In this document: piece by piece, positions 12,604-24,810 of the stretch
Layout: each line of letters starts with the position of its first letter
Position numbering within the stretch: the stretch's first letter is position 1
Assembly: GCF_035594125.1 (NCBI RefSeq)
Contig: NC_087156.1
Coordinates: 13,350,806 to 13,414,805, forward strand
Length of the DNA stretch: 64,000 nt
Origin: Scylla paramamosain
Lineage: Eukaryota; Arthropoda; Malacostraca; Decapoda; Portunidae
Direction of reading: 5' to 3'
The notes under the pieces: model-generated
Told to the model about the DNA's origin: nothing
The model's database searches: none
The model's input: only the letters and a program-made list of their open reading frames with translations
Position numbers and translations under genes: made by a program

Positions 12604-13258
12604 AGTGTCTTTTGGGTGTTTTTGAGCGTGTTAGGCAATAAAGCACTAAAAAGCAGGGCAATCACATTACATGGGAATAAAACCAACTTTGACCAAGAAC
12701 TTGCCATTATGTGTTTTTGAGCTCCTTACATACCAAAACGCTAAAACGCACGCAAAACACTCCTTTATGGAGAAGCAGAAAAACATTACAAAAAAATATG
12801 TGTTTTAAGTGTTTTTGATCATGTTACCTATAAAAACACTTAAATACATGCCAAGAACCCTATCTTTTTGAAACGAAAGGACATTACGAGAAACGTGTAT
12901 TATAAGCTGATTTTAAGTTTTTAAGTTAAGTGTCTTTTGAGTGTTTTTGAGCGTGTTAGGCAATAAAGCACTAAAAAGCAGGGCAATCACATTACATGGG
13001 AATAAAAACAACTTTTACCGAGAACTTGCCTTTAAGTGTTTTTGAGCTCATTACATACCAAAACGCTAAAACGCATGCAAAACACGTTTTATGGAGAAAC
13101 AGAATAAAATTACCAAAAACACATATTTTGAGTGTTTTTGATCATGTTATCTATAAAAGCGCTTAAATACATGCAAAGAACCTTATGTTTGCAAAACGAA
13201 AGGACATTACGAGAAATGTGTATTATAAGTGTTTTTAAATTCTTTAAGTACCAAAAAG
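12604..13258 (+). repeat. 328-bp tandem duplication of a D-E-A block
   Basis: The block starting AGTGTCTTTTG, with GCGTGTTAGGCAATAAAGC, at 12,604 restarts at 12,932, giving two D-E-A runs in one higher-order unit. The join at about 12,900-12,931 is irregular (AGCTGATTTTAAG, then TTTTTAAGTTAAG). It accounts for the long 1,497-bp spacing between the anchors at 11,838 and 13,335. Confidence 0.8.
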
Positions 13259-16200
13259 CTAAAACCCACAAATAACTCTCTTTATTTAGAAAAAAAGTAA
13301 GAAAATAAAAAAATAGGATTTTTTTTTTTTTTTGTTATTCATCTTCATAGGTACCGAGATGCCAAAATTCTGGGAAAATTCAAGGTTATTATATGATAAA
13401 AGAAAATTATCAAAAAAGTTAATTTTAGCTTTTTTTTCGGACTCTTATGTACCAAACCCTAAAGTTCATCCAAAGACTCCTATATGAGGAAATTAAACGA
13501 CCTTACCAGAAATCTGTTTTTTGGGTGTTTTTCAGCATGTTAGGCACCAAAACGATAAATAATAAGGAACTCACTCTATATGAGAATCCAAAACAAAATT
13601 GCTGAAAAGTGTCATTTCAGTGTTTTACGTAGAAAAACGCTAAAACGGATGCAAACCAACCAATATCAAGAAATAGAAAAACATTACCAAAAAGGTATAT
13701 TTTGAGTGTTTTGAGCTTGTTACCTACAAAAAACGCGAAAATTGATGCACAGCACTCTATATTAGAAAACAAAAGGATTTTGCAAGAAAAGTGTATAATG
13801 ATTTTTTTTATAGTTCAAAAGAACCAAAAGGCAAAAAAACACAAAAACTCGTATACATGGAGAAGGTTCCTAGATACCAAAATGCTGAAACTCATGAATA
13901 ACACTCTTAATTGAGAAACAGAACAACCTTACTAAATGCGTGTATTTTGAGTGCTTTTCACATTCTTAGTTACCAAAACCCCAAATTCCATGCGAAACCA
14001 CCTTTATATGAGAAAAAAAAATGACATTACCAGAAAAGTGTCTTTTAAGTGTTTTTGAGCGTGATAGGCAATAAAGCACTAAAAAGCAGGGCAATCATAT
14101 TACATTGGAATAACACCAATTTATACGAAAAACTTGCCTTTAAGTGTTTTTGAGCTTCTTAAATACCAAACCGCTAAAGTGCATGCAAAACAAACTTTAT
14201 GGAGAAACAGAATAATATTACCAAAAACATGTATTTTGGATGTTTTTGATCATGTTATCTATAAAAACGCTTGAATACGTGCAAAGAACATTATGTTTGG
14301 GAAACAAAAGGACATTACGAGAAACGTGTATTATGAGTGTTTTTTTTTAAGTTCCTTAAGTACCAAAAAGCTAAAACCCACAAAAAAGACTCTTTATTTA
14401 GAAAATAAAAAATAAAAAAATAAAAAAATAGGAATTTTTTTTTTTTTTTTTTTTTTTGTTATTCATCTTCATAGGTACCAAGATGCCAAAATTCTGGGAA
14501 AATTCAGGGCAATCATATGATGAAAGAATATTATAAAAAAAGTTAATTTCAGCTTTTTTTTTCGTACTGTTATGTACCAAACCCTAAAGTGCATGCAAAG
14601 CCTCCTATATGAGGATATTAAACAACCTTACCAGAAATCTGTTTTTTGAGTGTTTTTTAGCATGTTAGGCACCAAAACGATAAATAATAAGGAACTCACT
14701 CTATATGGGAATCCAAAACAAAGTTACTGAATCCGTGTCTTCTCAGTGTTTTACGTAGAAAAACGCTATAACGGATGCAAAGCAACCAATATCAAGAAAT
14801 AGAAAAACGTTGCGAAAAAGGTATATTTTTAGTGTTTTTGAGCTTGTTACCTGCAAAAAACGCGAAAATTGATGCAAAGCACTTTATATTGGGAAACAAA
14901 AGGACATTGCAAGAAAAGTGTATAATGAGTGTTTTATAGTTCAAAAGAACCACAAAGCAAAAAACACAAAATCTCGTGTATATGGAGAGATTTAATAGAC
15001 ACAAAAATGCTAAAATTCATGTATAACTCTCTTAATTGAGAAACAGAACAACCTTACTAAATGCGAGTATTTTCAGTGCTTTTCACATTCTTAGTTACCA
15101 AAACCCCAATTTGCATGCGAAAATATATTTATGGGAAAAAAAAGACTTTACCAGAAAAGTGTCTTTTGAGTGTTTTTGAGCGTGATAGGCAATAAAGCAC
15201 CAAAAAGGAGGGCAATCACATTACATTGGAGGAAAACGAATTTTTACCAAGAACTTGCCTTTAAGTGTTTTTGAGCTCCATATATACCAAAACACTAAAA
15301 CGCATGCAAAACACTCTTTATTGTGAAACATAATAACTACCAAAAACATGTATTTTGAGTGTTTTTGATGATGTTACCAATAAAAACGATTAAATACATG
15401 CAAAGAACACTATTTTTGGGAAACGAAAGGAGATTACGAGAAACGTGTGTTATGAGTGTTTTTAAGTTCATTAATTACCAAAAAGGTAAAAGCCACAAAT
15501 AACAATCTTTATTGAGAAACAATAAATAAATAAAAAAAAAATTTTTCTTTCTTATTCATCTTCACAGGTACCGAGATGCCAAAATTCGGGCAAAATTCAG
15601 GAAATTATGTGAAATAAGAACATTATCAAAAAAGTTAAATTTAGCTTTTTTTTCGGACTGTTATGTAACAAACCCCTAAACTGCATGCAAAGCCACCTAT
15701 ATGGGGAAATTAAACGTCTTTGCCAGAAAACGGTCTTATGAGTGTTTTTCAGCATATTAGGAACCAACACGATAAATAACATGGAAGACAATCTATATGG
15801 GAATCCAAAACAAAATTAATAAAAACGTGTCTTTTCGGTGTTTTACGTAGAAAAACGCTAAAACGGATGCAAACCAACCAATATGAAGAAATAAAATAAC
15901 ATTACCAAAAAGGTATATTTTGAGTGTTTTTGAAATTGTTACCTACAAAAAACGCGAAAATGGATGAAAAGCACTCTATATTGGGAAGCAAAAGGACATT
16001 ACGAGAAACGTGTATAAAGAGTGTTTTATAGTTTCACAAGAACTACAAGGCAAAAAACGCAAAAATTCGTGTATATAGAGATATTTCTTACAATCCAAAA
16101 TGCTGAAACTCTGGAACAACACTCTTAATTGAGAAACAGAACAATCTTACTAAATGCGTGTATTTTGAGTGCTTTTCACATTCTTAGTTACCAAAACCCC

Positions 16201-19036
16201 AAATTCCATGCGAAACCAGCTTTATGTGGGAAAAAAATGACATTACTAGAAAAATGTCTTTTGAGTATTTTTGAGCGTGTTAGCCAATAAAGCATTAAAA
16301 AGCAGGGCAATCACATTACATTTGAATAAAACCAATTTTTAACAAGAACTTGCCTTTAAGTGTATTTGAGCTCCTTATATACCAAAACACTAAAATGCAT
16401 GCAAAATACACTTTATGGTGAAACAGAATAACATTACCAAAAACATGTATTTTGAGTGTTTTTGATCATGTTACCAATAAAAACGCTTAAATACATGCAA
16501 AGAACCCTATTTTTGGGAAACGAAAGGACATTACGAGAAACGTGTATTATGAGTGTTTTTAAGTTCCTTAAGTACCAAAAAAAAGCTAAAACCCACAAAT
16601 AGCACTTTTTATAGAGAGAAAAAAAATAAAATATAATTTTTTTTTTTATTCTTCTTCATAGGTACTAAGATACCAAAATTCTCTGCAATATTCTTTGGGA
16701 ATCGAAAACAGAATTACTAAAAACGTGTCTTTTCGGTGTTTTACGTAGAAAAACGTTAAAACAGATGAAAACCAACCAATATGAAGAAATAGAATAACCA
16801 GATAGAATTACCAAAAAGGTATATTTTGAATGTTTTTGAGCTTGTTACCTACAAAAAACGCGAAAATGGATGCAAAGCACTCCGTATTGGGAAAGAAAAG
16901 AACATTACGAGAAGCATGTATAATGAGTGTCTTATTATTTTCGGGCAAAGGAACATGTGGTTCACAAGAACCAGAAGGCAAAAAACGCAAGAACTCGTGT
17001 ATATAAAGAAGTTACTTAGATACCAAAATGCTTAAATTCATGAATAACAATCTTAATTGAGAAACAGAACAACATTACCAAATGCGGGAATTTTGAGTGT
17101 TTTTTTCACATTCTTAGCAAAACCCCTAATAGCATGCGAAACTAGCTTTATGTGGGAAAAAAATGACATTACCAGAAGTGTGTTTTCAGTGTTTTGAGAG
17201 TGTTAGGCAATAAAGCACTAAAAAGCAGGGCAATCATATTACATTGGAATAAAACCAACTTTTACCAAGAACGTGCCTTGAAGTGTTTTTTCAGCTCCTT
17301 ACATACCAAATCGCTAAAACGCATGCAAAACACTCCTTTATGGAGAAGCAGAATAACATTACCAAAAACAAGTGTTTTGAGTGTTTTTTATCATGTTACC
17401 TATAAAAATGCTTAAATACATGCAAAGATCCCCATATTTGGGAAACGAAAGGACATTACGAGAAATGTGTATTATGAATATTTTTAAGTTCCTTAAGTAC
17501 CAAAACGTTAAAACCTACAAATAACACTCTTTATAGAGAAAAAAATAAATAAATAAAATAAATAAATAAATAGCATTTTTATTTTTTTGTTATTGATGTT
17601 CATAGGTACCAAGATGCCAAAATTCTGTCAAAATTCAGGGAAACTATATGGAAAAAAGAACATTATCGAAAAAGTGCATGCAAACCCACCTATATGGGAA
17701 AATTACACGACTTTAACAGAAACCTGTACCAGAAGCAATTTCAGCAATATTACTGCAAACGAGTTTTTTCAGAGATTTACGAAGAAAAACGCTAAAACGG
17801 ATGCAAACCAACAAAATATGAAGAAATAGAATCACATTACCAAAAGATATATTTTGAGTGTTTTTAAGCTTGTTACCTACAAAAAATGCAAAAATGGATG
17901 GAAAGCACTCTATATTAGGAAACAAAAGAACATAACGAGAAATGAGAAATAATAAGTGTTTTATAGTTTCACAAGAACCACAAGGCAATAAACGCAAAAA
18001 CTCGTGTATATAGAGAAGTTTCTTGCATACCAAAATGATGAAATGCATGAACAACACTTTTAATCGAGAAAAAAAAAACTACCCTACCAAATTGTGTATT
18101 TTGAGTGTTTTTCACATTCTTAGTTACGAAATTGCCAAATTACATGCGAAACTAGCTTTATGTGGGAAAAAAAATGGCATTACCAGAAAAATGTCTTTTG
18201 AGCGTTTTTGAGCGTGATATGCAACAAAGCACTAAAAAGCAGAACAATCACATTACTTGGGAATAAAACCAACTTTTACGAAGAACTTGTTTTTTAACTC
18301 CTTACATACCAAAACGCTAAAACGCATGTAAAACACCCTTTATGGAGTAACAGAATAACATTACCAAAAATATGTATTCTGAGTGTTTTTGATCATGTTA
18401 CCTATAAAAACGCTTAAATACATGTAAAGAACCATATGTTTGTATAAGAAAAGGACATTACGAAAATCGTGTATTGTGACTGTTTTTAAGTTCCTTAACT
18501 ACCAAAAAGCTAAAACTCACAAATAACACTTTATAGAGAAAAAAACAATTTTTTGTTATTCATCTTCATAGGTACCGAGATACAAAATTCTGGAAAAATT
18601 AAGGGAAATTTTGTAAAAAAAAAAAATTATTATAAAAAAATAATTTTAGCTTTTTTCCGGAGTTATGTACGAAACCCTGAAGTGCATGCAAACCCACCTA
18701 TATGGAGAAATTCCCGAACTTTACCAGAAACCTGTCTTTTGAGTGTTTTTTTTTTTTCAGCAATTTCAACAATATTACTGAAAACGTGTCTTTCCACAGA
18801 TTGACGTAGAAAAACGCTAAAACGGATGCAAACCAACCAATATAAAGAAATAGAATAACATTACCAAAAAGATATATTTTGATGTGTTTTTGAGCTTAAC
18901 TACAAAAAATGCGAAAATAGATGAAACGCACTCTATATTAGGAAAGAAAAGGACATTACGAGAAACCTGTATAATGAGTGTTTTATAGTTTCATAAGAAC
19001 CACAAGGCAAAAAACTCAAAAACTCGTGTACATAAA

Positions 19037-19212
19037 GAAGTTTCTTACATACCAAAATGCTGAAACTCATGAATAACACTTTTAATTGAGAAACAGAACT
19101 ACCTTACCAAATGTGTGTATTAGAGAAGTTTCTTACATACCAAAATGCTGAAACTCATGAATAACACTTTTAATTAAGAAACAGAACAACCTTGCTAAAT
19201 GCCTGTATTTTG
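19037..19212 (+). repeat. 88-bp single-monomer tandem duplication
   Basis: GAAGTTTCTTACATACC starts at 19,037 and again at 19,125, followed both times by AAAATGCTGAAACTCATG and AATAACACTTTTAATT. This is an extra B-type monomer in the unit between the anchors at 18,556 and 19,705. Confidence 0.85.
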
Positions 19213-22200
19213 AGTGTTTTTCGCATTCTTAGTTACCAAAACCACAAATTCCATGCGAAACTAGCTTTATGTGGGAAAAAAAATATATTACCAGAAAATG
19301 TCTTTCGAGTGTTTTTGAGCGTGTTAGGCAATAAACCACTAAAAAGCAGGGCAATCACATTACATGGGAATAAAACCAACTTTTACCAAGAACTTGCCTT
19401 TAGGTGTTTTTGAGCTCATTACATACCAAAACGCTAAAACGCATGCAAAACACCTTTTATGGACAAACAGAATAACATTACCAAAAACACATATTTTGAG
19501 TGTTTTTGATCATGTTATCTATAAAAACGCTTAAATACATGCAAAGAACCTTATGTTTGGGAAACGAAAGGACATTACGAGAAATATGTATTATGAGTGT
19601 TTTTTTAGTTCCTTAAGTACCAAAAAGCTAAATCCCACAAATAACTCTTTATTTAGAAAAATAAATAAATAAAAAATAAAAAAATAGGATTTTTTTTTTT
19701 TTTGTTATTCATCTTCATAGGTACCGAGATGCCAAAATTCTGGGAAAATTTCGGGCTATTATCTGATAAAAGAAATTTATCAAAAAAGTTATTTTTAGCT
19801 TTTTTTTCGGACTGTTATATACCAAACCTTAAAGTGCATGCAAAGACTCCTATATGAGGAAATTAAACGACCTTAAAAGAAATCTGTCTTTTGAGTGTTT
19901 TTCAGAATGTTAGGCACCAAAACGATAAATAAATAAGGAACTCACTCTATATGGGAATCCAAAACAAAATTACTGAAAAAGTGTTTTCTCAGTGTTTTAC
20001 GTAGAAAAACGCTAAAACGGATGCAAACCAACCAATATAAAAAAAAAATACAAAAACATTACCAAAAAGGTTTATTTTGAGTATTTTTGAGCTTGTTACC
20101 TACAAAAAACGCGAAAATTGATGCAAAGCACTCTATATTAGGAAATAAAAGGACATTGCAAGAAAAGTGTATAATGTTTTATAGTTCAAAAGAACCAAAA
20201 GGCAAAAAACGCAAAAACTTGTGGATATGGAGAAGTTTCCTAGATACCAAAATGCTGAAACTCATGAATAACATTCCTACTTGAGAAACAGAAGAACCTT
20301 ACTAAATGCGTATATTTTGAGAACTTTTCACATTTTTAGTTACCAAAACCCCAAATTGCTTGCGAAACCACCTTTATGTGAGAAAAAAATGACATTACCA
20401 AAAAAATGTCTTTTGAGTGTTTTTGAGCCTGATAGGCAATAAAGCACTGAAAAGCACGGCAATCACATTACATTTGAATAAAACCTATTTTTATGAAGAA
20501 CTTGCGTTTCAGTGTTTTTTGAGCTCCTTATATACTAAACCGCTAAAACGCATGCAAAACAAACTTTATGGAGAAACAGAATCAAATTACCAAAAACATG
20601 TATTTTGAGTGTTTTTGATCATGTTATCTATAAAAACGCTTAAATACATGCAAAGAACCTTATGTTTGGGAAACAAAAGGACATTACGAGAAACGTATAT
20701 TATGAGTGTTTTTAAGTTTAAGTACCAAAAACGTAAAACCCATTCTTTATTTAGAAAAAAAAAAAAAAATAGGATTTTTTTTTTTTTTTTTTTTTTGTGT
20801 TATTCATCTTTATAGGTACCGAAATGCCAAAATTCTGGGAAAATTCAATGCAATTATATGATAAGAGAATATTATCAAAAAAGTTGATATTAGCTTTTTT
20901 TCAGACTGTTATGTACCAAACCCTAAACTGCATGCAAAGCCTCCTTTTTAAGGAAATTTTTTTTAGTGTTTTCAGCATGTTAGGCACGAAAATGATAAAT
21001 AATAAGGAACTCACTTTATCTGGGAATACAAAACAAAATTACTGAAAACGTGTCTTCCCAGTGTTTTACGTAGAAAAACGCTAAAATGGATGCAAACCAA
21101 CCAATATCAAGAAATAGAAAAAAACATTACCAAAAAGGTATATTTTGAGTGTTTTTCAGCTTGTTACCTACAAAAAAAACGCTAAAATTGATACAAAGCA
21201 CTCTATATTGGGAAACAAAGGGACATTGCGAGAAAATTGTATAATGAGTGTATTATAGTTCAAAAGAACAACAAGGCAAAAAACGCAAAAACTCGTGTAT
21301 ATGGAGAAGTTTTCTAGATACCAAAATGCTAAAACTCATGAATAACACTCTTAATTGAGAAACAGAACAACCTTACCAAATTCGTGTATTTTGAGTGTTT
21401 TTTTTTATATTCTTAGTTACCAAAAACTCAAATTTCATGCGAAACCAGATTTATGTGGTAAAATATGACATTTCCAGAAAAATGTCTTTTGAGTGTTTTT
21501 GAGCGTGATAGGCAATAAAGCACTAAAAAGCAGGGCAATCACTTTTCATTGGAATAAAACCAATTTTTACCAAGAACTTGGCTTTAAATGTTTTTCAGCT
21601 CCTTATATACCAAACCGCTAAAACGCATGCAAAACAAACTTTATGGAGAAACAGAATAACATTACCAAAAACATGTAATTTGGGTGTTTTTTATCATGTT
21701 ATTTATAAAAACGCTTAAATATATGCAAAGAACATTATTTTTGGGAAACAAAAGGACATTACTAGAAATGTGTATTATGAGTGTTTTTTTTTTAAGTTCC
21801 TTAAGTACCATAAAGCTAAAACCCACAAATAACACTCTTTATTTAGAAAAAAAAAAGGAATTTTTTTTCATCTTCATAGGTACCGAGTTGCCAAAATTCT
21901 GGGAAATTTCAGGAAAATTATATGAACAAAAGAATATTATCAAAAAAGTTAATTTTAGCTTTTTTTTTTCGGACTGTTATGTACCAAACCCTAAAGTGCA
22001 TGCAAAGCCTCCTATATGAGGAAATTAAACGACCATACCAGAAATCTGTCTTTTGAGTGTTTTTCAGCATGTTAGGCACGAAAACGATAAATAATAAGGA
22101 ACTCACTCTATATGGGAATCCAAAACAAAATTACTGGAAATGTATTTTCTCAGTGTTTTACGTAGAAAAACGCAAAAACTCGTGTATATAAAGAAGTTTC

Positions 22201-24810
22201 TTAGATACCAAAATGCTGAAACTCATGAATAACAATCTTAATTGAGAAACAGAACATCCTTAACAAATGCGTGTATTTGAAGTGTTTTTCATATTCCTAG
22301 TTACCAATACCCAAAACAATATGCGAAACTAGCTTTATGAGGGAAAAAACTGACATTACCAGAAGTGTCTTTTAATTGTTTTTGAGCGTGTTAGGCAATG
22401 AAGTACTAAAAAGGAGGGCAATCACATTACATGGGAATAAAACCAACTTTTACCAAGAACTTGTCAATATGTGTTTTTGAGCTCCTTACATACCAAACCG
22501 CTAAAACGCATGGAAAACAAACATTATGGAGAAACAATAACATTACCAAAAACATGTATTTTGAGTTTTTTTGATAATGTTATCTATAAAAACGCTTAAA
22601 TACATGCAAAGAACCTTACCTTTGGGAAACGTAAGGACATTACGAGAAACGTGTATTATGAGTGTTTTTAAGTTTCTTAACTACCAAAAAGCTAAAACCC
22701 ACAAATAACACTCGTTATTTAGAAAAAAATAAAAAATAAATAAATAAAAGGATTTTTCTTTTTTTTTTTTTTTTTTTGTTATTCACCTTCCTAGGTGCCG
22801 AGATGCCAAAATTCTTTGAAAATTTAGGGCAATTATATGATAAGAGAATATTATAAAAAAAGTTGATATTAGCTTTTTTTTCGGACTGTTATGTACCAAA
22901 CACTAAAGTGCATGCAAAGCCTCCCAAACAAAATAACTGAAAACGTGTCTTCTCAGTGTTTTACGTAGAAAAACGCTAAAACGGATGCAAACCAACCAAT
23001 ATCAAGAAGTAGAAAAACATTACCAAAAAGGTATATTTTGAGTGTTTTTGAGCTTGTTACCTACAAAAAAACGAGAAAATTGATACAAAGCACTCTATAT
23101 TGGGAAACAAAGGGACATTGCGAGAAAAGTGTATAATGAATGTTTTATATTTCAAAAGAACCACAAGGCAAAAAACGCAAAAACTTGTGTATATGGAGAA
23201 GTTTCCTAGATACCAAAATGCTGAAACTCATGAATAACACTCTTAATTGAGAAACAGAACAACTTTACTAAATGCGTGCATTTTGAGTTCTTTTCACATT
23301 CTTAGTTACCAAAATCCCAAATTGCATGCGAAACCAGCTTTATGTGGGAAAAAAAATGACATTACCAGAAAAGTGTATTTTGAGTGTTTTTGAGCGTGAT
23401 AGGCAATACAGCACTAAAAAGCAGGGGAATTACTTTACATGGCAATAAAATCAATTTTTACCAAGAACTTGCCTTTAAGTGTTTTTAGCTCCTTATATAC
23501 CAAAACGCTAAAACGCATGCAAAACACACTTTATGGAGAAAGAGAATAACATTCCCAAAAAAACATATATTTTGAGTGTTTTTGATCTTGTTACCAATAA
23601 AAACGCTTAAATACATGCAAAGAACCCTATTTTTGGGAAACGAAATGACATTACGAGAAACGTGTATTATGAGTGTTTTTAAGATCATTATTTACCAAAA
23701 AGATAAATGCCACAAATAACACTCTTTATTGAGAAAAAAAAAAATAAATAAATAAATAAATACGATTTTTTTTTTTCTTTCTTTTTCATCTTCACAGGTA
23801 CCAAGATGCCAAAATTTGGGCAAAATTCAGGAAATTATGAGTCAATTATGAAAAAAGTTAATTTTAGCTTTTGTTTTCGTACTGTTATGTACCAAACCCT
23901 AAAGTACATGCAAAGCCACCTATATGGGGAAATTAAACGTCTTTGCCAGAAAACTGTCTTATGAGTGTTTTTCAGCTTGTTAGGCACCTTAACGGTAAAT
24001 AACATGCAAGTCACTCTATATGGGAATCTAAAACAAAATCACTAAAAACGTGTCTTTTCGGTGTTTTACGTAGAAAAACGCTAAAACGGATGCTAACCAA
24101 CCAATAAGAAGAAATAAAATAACATTACAAAAAAGGTACATTTTGAGTGTTTTTGAGCTTGTTACCTACAAAAAACGCGAAAATGGATGCAAAGCACTCC
24201 CTATTGGGAAAGAAAAGGACATTACGAGAAACGTGTATAATGAGTGTCTTATTATTTTTGAGCAAAAGAACTTGTGGTTCACAAAAACCACAAGGCAAAA
24301 AACGCAAAAACTCGTGTATATAAAGAAGTTTCTTACATACCAAAATGCTGAAACTCATGAATAACAATATTAATTGAGAAACAGAACAACCTTACCAAAT
24401 GCGTGTATTTTTAGTGTTTTTCACATTCTTAGTTAGCAAAACCCCAAATAGCACGCGAAACTATGTTGGAAAAAAAATGACATTACCAGAATTGTCTTTT
24501 GAGTGTTTTTGAGCGTGTTAGGCAATAAATCACAAAAAAACAGGTCAATCACATTACATGGGAATAAAACCAACTTTTACCAAGAACTTGCCTTGAAGTG
24601 TTTTTTACCTCCTTACAAAGCAAAACGCTAAATCGCATGCAAAAAACTCCTTTATGGAGAAGCAGAATAACATTACTAAAAACATGTGTTTTAAGTGTTT
24701 TTGATCATGTTACCTATATGAACGCTTAAATACATGCAAAGAATCCTATGTTTGGGAAACGAAAGGACATTACGAGAAACGTGTATTAGGACCGTTTTTA
24801 AGTTCCTTAA

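Larger units (their letters stand above)
6478..24810 (+). repeat. Higher-order satellite array, ~1.1-kb unit, about 16 copies
   Basis: A diagnostic module (poly-A, long poly-T, then TTATTCATCTTCATAGGTAC and CCAAAATTCTGG) recurs near 7182, 8286, 9401, 10715, 11838, 13335, 14459, 15552, 16647, 17590, 18556, 19705, 20799, 21866, 22779 and 23783. Most spacings are 1,066-1,149 bp; outliers (913-1,004, 1,314, 1,497) show local deletions or duplications. Each unit holds two diverged pentamers. The first has CGGACTGTTATG, CGATAAATAA, GTTTTACGTAGAAAAACGC and AACGCGAAAATGGATGC. The second has GCTGAAACTCATGAATAAC, CTAGCTTTATGTGGG, GGCAATAAAGCACTAAAAAG and AAGAACTTGCC. With one extra B-like monomer this gives about eleven monomers. 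ORFs of 60-114 aa here are repeat translations. Confidence 0.9.

Noticed and set aside
6478..24810. Regularly spaced repeats as a CRISPR array
   Set aside because: The unit is ~1.1 kb of continuous tandem monomers without unique spacers, in eukaryotic DNA with retrotransposons.
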